From contig CASBHZ010000034.1 of assembly GCA_949123685.1 (NCBI GenBank), forward strand, positions 1-30,215: DNA of 30,215 nt, written 5' to 3'. The stretch's first letter is position 1; the number at the start of each line of letters is the position of its first letter. Origin of the DNA: an uncultured Bacteroidales bacterium. Lineage in GTDB: Bacteria; Bacteroidota; Bacteroidia; Bacteroidales; Muribaculaceae. Position numbers and translations under genes: made by a program. This document shows, piece after piece, positions 10,755-18,622 of this stretch. The notes beneath the pieces were generated by a model. That model did no database searches. It was not told the DNA's origin and saw nothing but the letters and a program-made list of their open reading frames with translations.

Positions 10755-11738
10755 TTAACATTTAACACAATCATCTGTAGGAATATGCTGATCCGAAGAT
10801 ATTCCTGTTGCCGATAATTCAATCTGTCTTGCCAGACGTCCCGTTTCCTTGATGAAATGATAAAGTTCTACGGCGGGAGCCAGATCTATGTTTTTCGAAG
10901 AATCTCCGAAACCGCTCCAAGTTTCTATATCCTTAGAAATCTTATTAACGGCATCTTCCAGAGTTGTCGCCAACGAACCTTTCAGTTCTTTTTCAGGCCA
11001 ACCTTTCAAAAGATCTTCAGAAACGAACATCTGACATGCGGCAACGAAAGCGAAACAATTCTCAAGCATATCGGGCCATAATGTCATATCCACACGCGAT
11101 TGCAGGGAGTCAAGATAGAGACTCGTGTTTGAAGCGCAAACCATCAACCCTTCAACTGCCGGACGTGAGGAATGGTCGGACGGGATGCCCGACGGCATAT
11201 ACAAGTCATGCATGTCACTGAATTTAAAGTCTTGATTATAATCCTTTTTTGCATCCCTTTTAGATAACGGAGTGGTAACTGCATAACAATATGAAAGATA
11301 AAGATTCAATTTATGAATAAGGACGGGGATATTCTTCATGAGTTTTTCATATTCTGCAGCTTCATGAACTTTACGTTGCCGTTCAATCTCCGATTCCACA
11401 TCAATCTCCGACTTCATCGACCCGACAGAGTTAAGGAAGAAACCAAGAAATATCAACCCGCACATCACCTCTATAGCCGTAACAGCCTGCGCCCAACCAT
11501 GCGCGGGCGTATAATCACCGAATCCGAGAGTGGTAATGGTCACTATACTGTAATAAAGCCACGATCCGAAATCAGTGCCGGCATCATCGGGAATGCGGAA
11601 CTGACCATCCGGCAACCAATAATATATCAGCGCGAATATAGGCATCATGCAGACATAGAGACATATCCATATGATAGGTCTCACATTTGAGACCACGCTC
11701 CAGAAATGTTTCAGCTTATTAGACACCACCTCATTCAT
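10755..11738 (-). CDS. two-TM potassium channel with cytoplasmic domain
   Basis: An inner-membrane ion channel of 327 residues. TM1 is about residues 20-42, and the pore helix and selectivity filter read TITTLGFGDYTP at 67-78 (filter TLGFGD). TM2 is about residues 82-106. The ion-channel-2 architecture without a voltage sensor implies a tetrameric K+ pore. The C-terminal 215 residues are soluble and mostly helical. They start with a charged stretch (EIDVESEIERQRKVHEAAEYEK) and carry no recognisable RCK or cyclic-nucleotide-binding motif, so the gating ligand is unknown. It is co-directional with the fimbrial pair, 119 bases upstream of it, with a palindrome between, so probably a separate unit. 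Confidence 0.88.
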   Translation of the reverse strand: MNEVVSNKLKHFWSVVSNVRPIIWICLYVCMMPIFALIYYWLPDGQFRIPDDAGTDFGSWLYYSIVTITTLGFGDYTPAHGWAQAVTAIEVMCGLIFLGFFLNSVGSMKSEIDVESEIERQRKVHEAAEYEKLMKNIPVLIHKLNLYLSYCYAVTTPLSKRDAKKDYNQDFKFSDMHDLYMPSGIPSDHSSRPAVEGLMVCASNTSLYLDSLQSRVDMTLWPDMLENCFAFVAACQMFVSEDLLKGWPEKELKGSLATTLEDAVNKISKDIETWSGFGDSSKNIDLAPAVELYHFIKETGRLARQIELSATGISSDQHIPTDDCVKC

Positions 11739-11825
11739 AACTACGATGTTTTACCAATAAGAACAATCCGCACGTATGTTGGTTTTCAATTATTCCATAT
11801 TCAACAACTTTGCATCTGTTTTTTA

Positions 11826-11890
11826 CAATGATTCGGTAAAAAATACCGAATCATTGCATAAAAGAGGTATTTAAGGGCATTGCCCTTAAA
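11826..11890. repeat. two adjacent perfect inverted repeats
   Basis: First repeat: CAATGATTCGGTA (11826-11838), five A, TACCGAATCATTG (11844-11856), a 13-bp stem. Second repeat: TTTAAGGGCA, one T, TGCCCTTAAA (11870-11890), a 10-bp stem. Neither has a clear T-tail on either strand, so their role (processing site, protein site or decayed terminator) is open. Confidence 0.6.
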
Positions 11891-11946
11891 TGAACTGCCC
11901 CCCCTTTATCTCTCTGTCCAAACCAATCCACATTAAATATTTATTC

Positions 11947-12044
11947 TCCAACCATTCACAACCACGTAACAACCACTTTTACACCTACACTCAAAAGATA
12001 TTATGCATCTTAAAGTGGTTGTTAAGTAGTTGTTAGTGGTTGGA
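11947..12044. repeat. 98-bp hairpin repeat, copy B
   Basis: This copy differs from copy C at one position out of 98. Outer arms of about 32 bases pair at 28 positions (TCCAACCA outer end, AACAACCACTTT with AAAGTGGTTGTT as the inner part). Similarity to the copy C locus extends about 20 bases beyond both ends, so a larger unit was duplicated. Confidence 0.9.
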
Positions 12045-12066
12045 ATTACTAATTTTACATGGCTAT

Positions 12067-12313
12067 TTAAACACGGAGACACAGAGGTACAGAGTTTTTT
12101 AGCCTAATCTGGTCTTTAATGCGAGATTGATAATGGAGCAGAGGCACCGAGGCATCTTACGATGCTGACGGAGGCACGGAGTCCGATGGCATTCTACTCA
12201 TCCTCCTCAAGCTCTATGCCTCTGTAAGGTCGTTCACGACCCTCGGTGCCGGAAATATCCATGCCTCCTTGTTTCATCTTAAACTCTGTTCCTCCGCGTC
12301 TCCGTGTTAAATT
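12067..12313. repeat. 247-bp nested palindromic element
   Basis: The outer arms are AACACGGAGAC near 12070 and GTCTCCGTGTT near 12298, and they continue inward with few mismatches (ACAGAGTTT and AAACTCTGT) for about 30 bp. Nested inside are GGCACCGAGG with CCTCGGTGCC and GCAGAGGCA with TGCCTCTG. The whole could fold as one long branched hairpin. It is flanked by repeat copies B and C. I see no protein-coding potential. Confidence 0.75.
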
Positions 12314-12365
12314 TTTCGAATCAGATTCTGCCTCTTCCATTCCAATCCATCTTCATTATTTATCC

Positions 12366-12463
12366 TCCAACCATTCACAACCACGTAACAACCACTTTTA
12401 CACCTACACTCAAAAGATATTATGCATCCTAAAGTGGTTGTTAAGTAGTTGTTAGTGGTTGGA
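12366..12463. repeat. 98-bp hairpin repeat, copy C
   Basis: In direct orientation to copy B, with 97 of 98 positions identical (CATCTTAAAG in B, CATCCTAAAG here). It ends 71 bases before the phosphoesterase gene. This near-identity against the much greater divergence of copy A points to recent duplication or gene conversion. Confidence 0.9.
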
Positions 12464-12533
12464 ATTAGGAATTTAGGAGTCATTTAAAATTTTTCGTTAA
12501 TTTAGCGGAGAATTTAGAGGAATTGTTTATTAC

Positions 12534-13022
12534 ATGAAAAGAATCGGTATTCTTAGTGATACGCATGGTTTGTGGGATAACCGCTATGCCTCTCATTTTA
12601 AAGATTGCGATGAGATATGGCATGCAGGAGACATCGGGGACTATGCCATAATAGAACGACTCGCGGAAATAGCCCCTGTCAAAGCCGTCTCGGGCAACAT
12701 AGACCATGGCATGGTAAAACGAATGTGCAAGGAACTTGAAATATTCAATATCGAGGATATAAAGGTGCTTTTGACCCACATAGGAGGATATCCCGGGAAA
12801 TGGTCTCCAGGGATGAAGAAAATTCTTAAAGAAGAACATATTGACCTTATGGTTGACGGGCATTCCCATTTATTAAAAATAATCTTCGATAAAGAGTTAG
12901 GACTTCTCCACATTAATCCGGGAGCAGCCGGCAATCAGGGTTGGCAGAAAGTCAGGACACTTGTGCGGCTCACAATAGACGGTCATAATATGCGCGATTG
13001 CGAAATAATTGAACTCGGATGA
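12534..13022 (+). CDS. YfcE/MJ0936-type metallophosphoesterase
   Basis: A cytoplasmic calcineurin-like phosphodiesterase of 162 residues, the usual length for the YfcE family. All five metal-binding motifs are present: SDTHG (Asp9, His11), GDIGD (Asp33), GNID (Asn55), LTHIGG (His82) and DGHSH (His110, His112). These bind two divalent metals that activate water for phosphodiester hydrolysis. The natural substrate of this family is not settled. A -7-like TAATTTAG lies about 30 bases upstream. The gene is preceded by the palindromic repeat region and followed by a 22-bp GTTTAAAC palindrome. Confidence 0.93.
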   Translation: MKRIGILSDTHGLWDNRYASHFKDCDEIWHAGDIGDYAIIERLAEIAPVKAVSGNIDHGMVKRMCKELEIFNIEDIKVLLTHIGGYPGKWSPGMKKILKEEHIDLMVDGHSHLLKIIFDKELGLLHINPGAAGNQGWQKVRTLVRLTIDGHNMRDCEIIELG

Positions 13023-13027
13023 TCCAT

Positions 13028-13049
13028 TGAAGTTGTTTAAACAACTTCA
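13028..13049 (+). repeat. 22-bp perfect palindrome after the phosphoesterase gene
   Basis: The core GAAGTTGTTTAAACAACTTC (13029-13048), plus one further pair, lies 5 bases after the stop. The same 20-bp core forms the centre of the 58-bp palindrome at 22181. It has no T-tail, so it is a weak terminator at best. Confidence 0.7.
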
Positions 13050-13061
13050 TTATCAGAAACA

Positions 13062-13140
13062 TTTGTATATTAAAACCGATTTCACTAACTTTGCAATTAA
13101 ACAAGCTCATTTCCTCAGTAAGTGAAATGAGCAATTTTTT
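13062..13140 (+). promoter_or_regulatory. GH29 promoter and terminator-like leader hairpin
   Basis: TTTG (13062-13065), 20 bases, TAACTTTG (13086-13093) is a full Bacteroidetes promoter. The transcript start is expected near 13100. The leader then forms GCTCATTTC (13105-13113) with GAAATGAGC (13124-13132), followed by AATTTTTT (13133-13140), a textbook intrinsic terminator shape 31 bases before the ATG. This suggests transcription attenuation of the fucosidase gene. Confidence 0.7.
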
Positions 13141-13170
13141 GATGAAAAAACTTAACTACACTAATATTTT

Positions 13171-14793
13171 ATGAAAACTTCAATTGTAGCAACACTATTG
13201 CTATGCCTGCCCTCGACAATAGGGGCACAGGAGATTGTAAAAGTATCCGAGGCGCAAGAGCCAATGAAAACCGGTAAGTTTGAACCCAATTGGGAGTCCC
13301 TTCGTCAGTATGAGACCCCGGAATGGTTCCGCAACGCAAAATTCGGCATCTGGGCGCACTGGGGTCCACAATGCGTGGAGGGTTCCGGTGACTGGATGGC
13401 ACGCGAGCTGTATCAAGAAGGATCCAAAGCATACAAGCATCATGTAGCAAACTATGGACACCCATCGGAAGTCGGATTCAAAGATATTTTACCCCTTTTC
13501 AAAGCGGAGAAATGGAATCCGGACAGCCTTGTTGCATTATATAAGAGCATAGGGGCACAATATTTCTTCGTTCTCGGTAACCATCACGACAATTTTGACC
13601 TTTGGGACAGCAAGTACCAACCCTGGAACTCCAAGAACATCGGACCCAAGAGGGATCTCCTCGCCGAATGGGCTGCAGCCGCCCGTAAACACGGACTCCC
13701 CTTTGGCGTCAGCCTTCATGCCGACCATGCATGGACATGGTATGAGACTTCCCGCCGATATGACCGGGATGGAGACAAGATGGGAGTTCCATACGACGGC
13801 AACATGACAATAGAAGACGGCAAAGGGAAATGGTGGGAAGGCATGGACCCTCAACAGCTTTATGCACAAAATCACCCCCTAAGCGAAGGCAGCTGGGCTG
13901 ACGGTATGGTCGGTAAGCAATGGGCGTGGGGCAACGGAGCGGCAACACCGTCAGAAGAGTTCTGCACAAACTTTTATAACCGCACACTCGATGTGATAAA
14001 CCGCTACAATCCCGATCTTTTGTATTTTGACACCACCGGGGTTCCTTTCTACCCCGTGAGTGATGCCGGTCTGAAAATAGCCGCCCATTTCTACAACCAC
14101 AACATGGCTTTGAACGGCGGTAAAAACGAAGCCGTAATGTTCGGCAAAATACTCACCGACGAGCAGAAAGAAGCCTTGGTATGGGATGTTGAGCGTGGCG
14201 CTCCAAACGAAATAATCCCCCGTCCGTGGCAATCCTGTTCCTGTATAGGAGGCTGGCACTATAAAACAGACATATACAACAAAGGAAGGTATAAATCTGC
14301 AGAGACGGTGATCCGTCTGCTTGCCGACATTGTAAGCAAGAACGGCAATCTGCTCCTCAACATACCCTTACGCGCAGACGGCACATTCGACGACAAGGAG
14401 GCTGTAGTCATCAATGGCATAGGCAAATGGATGAACATCAACAAGGAAGCGATCTTTGACACCCGTCCATGGACCAAATTCGGAGAAGGACCGGTAGCCG
14501 ATGCCGATATACCATTGAATGACCAGGGATTTAACGAAGGGGCATATTCCAATATGGACAGCAAAGAGATAAGGTTCACCACCAAAGGCAACCTCCTTTA
14601 TGCAATTCTCCTTGCATGGCCTGAAAACGACAATATCGAAATCAAGTCTCTTTCTGCCAACGACAAGAAAGTGAAGCGCGTTGAACTTCTCGGTCATGGT
14701 AAAGTACCGTTCACTCAGACTGCTTCAGGTCTGAAAGTCACCATGCCGGAGAATAAAGATTATCGCACTGTTCCGGTACTAAAAATAAGATAA
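13171..14793 (+). CDS. GH29 alpha-L-fucosidase
   Basis: An exported exo-enzyme of 540 residues releasing L-fucose from host or plant glycans. The signal peptide is residues 1-19 (cut near GAQ). GH29 landmarks are TPEWFRNAKFGIWAHWGP (49-66), FFVLGNHHDNFDLWDSKYQPWNS (His138-His139-Asp140) and PDLLYFDTTG, with Asp287 as the likely nucleophile. VSKNGNLLLNIPLRADG comes near the end of the barrel, before a C-terminal beta-sandwich. A longer insertion than usual (about 191-260, Gly/Trp-rich) lies between the barrel strands. It has its own strong promoter and attenuator-like leader and a terminator at 14814, so it is a single-gene unit. Confidence 0.94.
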   Translation: MKTSIVATLLLCLPSTIGAQEIVKVSEAQEPMKTGKFEPNWESLRQYETPEWFRNAKFGIWAHWGPQCVEGSGDWMARELYQEGSKAYKHHVANYGHPSEVGFKDILPLFKAEKWNPDSLVALYKSIGAQYFFVLGNHHDNFDLWDSKYQPWNSKNIGPKRDLLAEWAAAARKHGLPFGVSLHADHAWTWYETSRRYDRDGDKMGVPYDGNMTIEDGKGKWWEGMDPQQLYAQNHPLSEGSWADGMVGKQWAWGNGAATPSEEFCTNFYNRTLDVINRYNPDLLYFDTTGVPFYPVSDAGLKIAAHFYNHNMALNGGKNEAVMFGKILTDEQKEALVWDVERGAPNEIIPRPWQSCSCIGGWHYKTDIYNKGRYKSAETVIRLLADIVSKNGNLLLNIPLRADGTFDDKEAVVINGIGKWMNINKEAIFDTRPWTKFGEGPVADADIPLNDQGFNEGAYSNMDSKEIRFTTKGNLLYAILLAWPENDNIEIKSLSANDKKVKRVELLGHGKVPFTQTASGLKVTMPENKDYRTVPVLKIR

Positions 14794-14813
14794 ACAATAC
14801 CCACAGCTTCTAA

Positions 14814-14857
14814 CATCCCCCAAATCGATCATATATAATCGGTTTGGGGATGCTTTT
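14814..14857 (+). terminator. terminator after the fucosidase gene
   Basis: CATCCCC with GGGGATG, extended inward by AAATCGAT with ATCGGTTT (one bulged C, one G-U pair), has a 7-base loop and is followed by CTTTTGTCTT. It lies 20 bases after the stop. Confidence 0.8.
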
Positions 14858-14912
14858 GTCTTACTTATCCATAACTTAGAATCTTATTTATTTTCAAACT
14901 GCCGTTTTTATA

Positions 14913-14950
14913 TTTTGACAATTTGTAAAATATACGTATATTTGTCAAAA
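14913..14950 (+). promoter_or_regulatory. alpha/beta hydrolase promoter with overlapping inverted repeat
   Basis: TTTG (14914-14917), 19 bases, TATATTTG (14937-14944) is a near-ideal promoter. The 9-bp inverted repeat TTTTGACAA (14913-14921) and TTGTCAAAA (14942-14950) overlaps both boxes, and TATACGTATA (14931-14940) is a palindrome between them. A dimeric repressor site is the natural reading. Confidence 0.65.
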
Positions 14951-14966
14951 CAAACAGCACCACAAA

Positions 14967-16328
14967 ATGAAATCACACCGGACAATATCTTTAATTTTAT
15001 TAATATCATTTGCCATATCATACATACAAGCTCAAATCGGAGGGTCATGGAAAGGAATCCTGCAGGTTACACCACAAGTTAAAATGCGTCTCGTATTCAA
15101 TATTTCAGAACCCGACCGGTCACCTCTGTCAGTCACCATGGATTCTCCGGATCAAGGAGCATTCGGAATTACTGCCGAGGTAAAACATCTCACCAATGAC
15201 TCCATATCGTTTGCGATACCGCAAATAGGCATGAGCTATACGGGTAAAGTCCGGGAAAACAAAATAATCGGCACATTCCGACAAGGTGGTCTCTCATTAC
15301 CGCTTGAACTTGAGCATGGAGAGGCAAAGCTTAACCGTCCACAGACACCACAACCCCCATTCCCATATTCTACAGAAGATGTGAGTATCCACAATCCGGA
15401 CAACAATGAAGTGATTCTTGCCGGAACTTTAACATTGCCTGAAAATATAAGCAAAAATACGCCGTTGGTAGTTATGGTTACAGGAAGCGGACTGCAGAAC
15501 CGCGATGAAGAGGTATTCGGGCACAAGCCGTTTGCCGTAATTGCAGACCATCTCGCCCGTAACGGCATCGCATCATTGAGATATGACGACCGTGGATTTG
15601 CTGAATCCACCGGCAACCCTGCTATTGCCACCACCTATGACAATGCTTCGGATGCGGCAGCCGCAATCGGATATGCACGAAAAAGCAATCGCTTCGGAAA
15701 AGTGGGAATACTTGGACACAGCGAAGGAGGCATGATAGCGTTCATACTCGGTTCGGTCAATGAAGCTCCCGATTTCATTGTCACCATCGGCGCACCCGCT
15801 GTAAGGGCAGACAGCATACTATTATATCAGAATCGTCATGCATTGGAAAATTCGGGAGTGCCGGCAAACATAATTAATGATTATATAAATGCACTCGGTT
15901 CTTTGCTTCAATACAAGATTGACAACCCATCAAAAAAAATCACCTCCCAAGAGATGGAGACGTTCTGCCCGGGATGGCAACAAAAAAGTATATATAAAAA
16001 ACTGCTTGAAAATTTGGAAAAGAATTTCAGGGAAACGAATCCCTGGATAGACACATTCATATCTATAAGACCTGAAGACACACTTGGCAAAGTGAGAATA
16101 CCCATGATGCTGCTATATGGAGAGAAAGATACCCAAGTGCCACCCTCTTTAAACGAACCTGCAGCCCGACGCCTTGCCTCGGCAGCAGACATCCGTGTTT
16201 ATCCCGGACTCAACCACCTCATGCAGCACGCCAAGACAGGAGAAGTCTCGGAGTATCAAGAAATCGAAGAAACCATATCTCCGGAAGTGCTCTCTGACAT
16301 CACATCATTCATAAAAGCATTGAAATGA
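14967..16328 (+). CDS. secreted alpha/beta hydrolase (serine esterase-like)
   Basis: A 453-residue exported hydrolase. The signal peptide is about 1-22. Residues 25-120 form a small beta-rich domain of the kind often found in front of such hydrolases in Bacteroidetes. The alpha/beta-hydrolase fold begins near 137. The catalytic triad is visible as Ser252 in GHSEGG, Asp388 in YGEKDTQVP and His417 in GLNHLMQ. The oxyanion region reads VTGSGLQNRDEE. The substrate is probably an ester or acyl group but cannot be told from sequence. It has its own promoter with an operator-like repeat; the convergent lrgB stop is only 15 bases away. Confidence 0.9.
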   Translation: MKSHRTISLILLISFAISYIQAQIGGSWKGILQVTPQVKMRLVFNISEPDRSPLSVTMDSPDQGAFGITAEVKHLTNDSISFAIPQIGMSYTGKVRENKIIGTFRQGGLSLPLELEHGEAKLNRPQTPQPPFPYSTEDVSIHNPDNNEVILAGTLTLPENISKNTPLVVMVTGSGLQNRDEEVFGHKPFAVIADHLARNGIASLRYDDRGFAESTGNPAIATTYDNASDAAAAIGYARKSNRFGKVGILGHSEGGMIAFILGSVNEAPDFIVTIGAPAVRADSILLYQNRHALENSGVPANIINDYINALGSLLQYKIDNPSKKITSQEMETFCPGWQQKSIYKKLLENLEKNFRETNPWIDTFISIRPEDTLGKVRIPMMLLYGEKDTQVPPSLNEPAARRLASAADIRVYPGLNHLMQHAKTGEVSEYQEIEETISPEVLSDITSFIKALK

Positions 16329-16342
16329 CTCTTCTTAGTTAG

Positions 16343-17065
16343 TTAAGAAATATGTAAGACACTCAGCACCAGATTTGTGAGCGGACCGGCAAGAAAAGCT
16401 GTCAGAATACCGTTGATTATCAGCCCGAGAGTGGCATAGGCACCATAGCGTTCTCCATATTCACTGATGCGGCTGGTGCCTATCACATGGGCAGCCGTGC
16501 CCATACTCAGACTTTTCGACACAGGAGCCTTCACATTCCCCCATGACATCATCTTCAATCCCATCACTGCCCCTATCATGCCCACAATCACCACAATTGC
16601 AGATGTCAACGCAGGAATGCCACCGATCTGACGTGAAATCTCTATTGCTATGGGGGTAGATACGGATTTAGGAGCAAGCGACCTTATCACGTCCTCACTT
16701 GCCCCGAGCCAGCCGGCAATAAGGACCACCGCCACAATACCGACCACACATCCTGTCAGTTCTGCGATAAACAGTGGCATAAACTGACTGCGGATATGTT
16801 TCAATTCATTATAAAGCGGCAATGCCAAAGCTACTATAGCCGGCTTTAGCCAGAACTCGATCATCCTTCCGCTCCGGTAATAATCGTCATACGAGATGCC
16901 TGTCAGTTTCAGGAAAACAATTAGACATGCAATAGTGAATATCATAGGATTCAGCAATGCGACACCGCTTTTCTTCTGAACCCACGAGAACACCCAGAAA
17001 AGGAGGAAAGTGAACGTGATGAGAAACAGTTCGCTTTTCATTATAAGCATCAGATCCATTTGCAT
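16343..17065 (-). CDS. lrgB: LrgB family membrane protein
   Basis: An integral inner-membrane protein of 240 residues with about seven hydrophobic segments. Family signatures are LLNPMIF, WLKPAIVALALPLYNEL (near residues 72-88), LAPKSVSTPIAIEIS and GTAAHVIGTSRI. With LrgA it forms the CidB/LrgB system, first tied to control of murein hydrolases and cell lysis and more recently to pyruvate or related organic-acid transport. The start codon lies one base after the end of lrgA, so the two are translationally linked. Several in-frame Met codons near the start (1, 3, 6, 9) leave the exact N-terminus open. Confidence 0.9.
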   Translation of the reverse strand: MQMDLMLIMKSELFLITFTFLLFWVFSWVQKKSGVALLNPMIFTIACLIVFLKLTGISYDDYYRSGRMIEFWLKPAIVALALPLYNELKHIRSQFMPLFIAELTGCVVGIVAVVLIAGWLGASEDVIRSLAPKSVSTPIAIEISRQIGGIPALTSAIVVIVGMIGAVMGLKMMSWGNVKAPVSKSLSMGTAAHVIGTSRISEYGERYGAYATLGLIINGILTAFLAGPLTNLVLSVLHIS

Positions 17066-17066
17066 T

Positions 17067-17423
17067 TCAACGGTTAGAGTTACGTTTTATCCGTTTGTGC
17101 ATATATTGGTGCAGCCTCCCTGTCACCACTATGACTAAGAATATGCTGACTATCGTGGCTACCGTGATTGGTAGCCATTCGGCAGCAATAACATCAAAGT
17201 AAAGCATCAACGCCACTCCCGGAGGCACGAAAAAAAACGCCATGTTCTTTATCAAGAACCGGCATACGGGAGCAATTGAAACAGGATTCACCACCTTCCG
17301 TTCAAGAAGGATTGTCAACAACAACATGCCGAGAATACTTCCGGGAATTGAAAGACCCGGAATCATCGCCAGCAACTCTCCGGCAAGAAGACATCCAAAA
17401 ATTATACCAAACTGTTTAGCCAT
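17067..17423 (-). CDS. lrgA: LrgA/CidA family membrane protein
   Basis: A holin-like membrane partner of LrgB, about 118 residues with four hydrophobic segments. Signature regions are GCLLAGELLAM, GLSIPGSILGMLLLTILL and FFFVPPGVALM. The open frame extends up to a TTG at 17486, but that TTG is part of a TACTTTTG promoter box (17491-17484). The first ATG, at 17423, gives the usual family length and N-terminus (MAKQFGIIFGCLL), so it is chosen, leaving a leader of about 55 bases. lrgB follows directly. The gene is divergent from bioB across a 150-bp region holding both promoters. Confidence 0.85.
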   Translation of the reverse strand: MAKQFGIIFGCLLAGELLAMIPGLSIPGSILGMLLLTILLERKVVNPVSIAPVCRFLIKNMAFFFVPPGVALMLYFDVIAAEWLPITVATIVSIFLVIVVTGRLHQYMHKRIKRNSNR

Positions 17424-17483
17424 TACAATATAAAAGCTTCTTAAAATGCCAAGCAGATACACACCTACTTGAAAAATATCCTG

Positions 17484-17491
17484 CAAAAGTA
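17484..17491 (-). promoter_or_regulatory. lrgAB promoter -7 box
   Basis: TACTTTTG on the minus strand fits TAnnTTTG. No clear -33 TTG is at the expected distance. It lies about 60 bases above the chosen lrgA ATG. Confidence 0.45.
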
Positions 17492-17514
17492 GTAAAATAT
17501 TTTAGACTCCGTTA

Positions 17515-17546
17515 TTGAATCTGCACCAAATATTTTACTACCTTTG
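17515..17546 (+). promoter_or_regulatory. bioB promoter
   Basis: TTG (17515-17517), 21 bases, TACCTTTG (17539-17546). The transcript start is expected near 17553, giving a very short leader of about 20 bases. No BirA-type long inverted repeat is seen. Confidence 0.6.
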
Positions 17547-17572
17547 TTGTCTATATAGATTTTTTATAAGTC

Positions 17573-18541
17573 ATGACATACATTGAAGAATTAAAAAACA
17601 AGGTGCTTGCAGGCACGGATATTTCACATAACGAAGCTCTGTCACTCTGTGACATTGACACTTCCATGCAAACAGTGCTCTGGGATGCCGCCCAAGAAAT
17701 TACTGCTGAATTGTGCGATAAAACTTTCGACTCCTGCTCCATAATCAATGCCCGCTCCGGGAAATGCCCGGAAAATTGCAAATGGTGTGCACAGTCGGCT
17801 CACTATAAAACCGATATATCAACATATCCGCTGGTAAGCCATGACGAATGCATGCGGGTTGCCGACATGAACCGAGAGGCGGGAATCCACCGTTTTTCGC
17901 TCGTTGCAAGCGGAAGGAAGATGGCGGGCAAAGAACTCGACACCGTGTGCGATTATTATAGGGAACTTCAACAGAAAGGTGGTCTCCAACTGTGTGCCTC
18001 ACTTGGATTGCTTGACAAGGAGTCTCTTCAGAAGCTTTACGATTCAGGCGTGACCCGCTATCATTGCAACCTTGAAGCTGCCCCGTCTTATTTCTCTTCA
18101 TTATGCACCACACATAGTATAGAGGACAAGATCAAAACAATAAACATGGCACGCGAAATAGGGTTTGAAGTTTGCAGCGGTGGCATCATAGGCATGGGGG
18201 AAACTCGCAGGCAACGGATCGAATTGGCGCTGGAACTCCGAAGGATAGACCCGCATTCAATACCTATCAACCTATTGTGTCCCATCCCCGGCACTCCTCT
18301 TGAAGGTCAGGAACCGTTATCCGATGAAGAGATACTCAACACGATCTCTTTCTTCAGGTTCATCCATCCCACAAAAATCCTACGCTTTGCCGGAGGCAGG
18401 GCAAAAATGTCTCGCGACACTCAGCTGAAAGCATTAAGGATCGGGATGAACGGCGGCATCATGGGTGACATGTTGACCACTATAGGTTCAAAAGTCAACG
18501 AGGATAAAAAACTTATAGAGGAAGGCGGATACAACTATTAA
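17573..18541 (+). CDS. bioB: biotin synthase
   Basis: A radical-SAM enzyme that inserts sulfur into dethiobiotin in the last step of biotin synthesis. The [4Fe-4S]-SAM motif CxxxCxxC is at Cys65, Cys69 and Cys72 (SGKCPENCKWCAQSAHY). Other BioB regions are the YHCNLEAAPSYF segment, the CSGGIIGMGET glycine-rich segment, and the C-terminal KILRFAGGRAKM segment with the Arg near the [2Fe-2S] site. The 322 residues match the family. No other bio gene is adjacent. A 52-bp perfect palindrome lies 13 bases past the stop and probably terminates transcription. Confidence 0.97.
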   Translation: MTYIEELKNKVLAGTDISHNEALSLCDIDTSMQTVLWDAAQEITAELCDKTFDSCSIINARSGKCPENCKWCAQSAHYKTDISTYPLVSHDECMRVADMNREAGIHRFSLVASGRKMAGKELDTVCDYYRELQQKGGLQLCASLGLLDKESLQKLYDSGVTRYHCNLEAAPSYFSSLCTTHSIEDKIKTINMAREIGFEVCSGGIIGMGETRRQRIELALELRRIDPHSIPINLLCPIPGTPLEGQEPLSDEEILNTISFFRFIHPTKILRFAGGRAKMSRDTQLKALRIGMNGGIMGDMLTTIGSKVNEDKKLIEEGGYNY

Positions 18542-18554
18542 GAAGCTAACACAA

Positions 18555-18606
18555 AACAAACATACAGAGCGAGACTGACCGGTCAGTCTCGCTCTGTATG
18601 TTTGTT
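18555..18606. terminator. 52-bp perfect palindrome, bidirectional terminator
   Basis: Two 26-base arms meet at ACC/GGT with no mismatch and no spacer (left arm begins AACAAACATACAG, right arm ends CTGTATGTTTGTT). It lies between the convergent bioB and DUF362 genes. The outer ends give T-rich tails (TTTGTT) in both directions, as expected for a shared terminator. Confidence 0.8.
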
Positions 18607-18622
18607 AAGATGCCGTCTGAAT

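Noticed and set aside
12246..12455. 69-codon ORF in the repeat region
   Set aside because: It is made entirely of the palindromic repeat sequences, with no start context.
11939..12470. CRISPR-like array
   Set aside because: There are only two direct copies, each a 98-bp hairpin, with no regular spacers and no cas genes.
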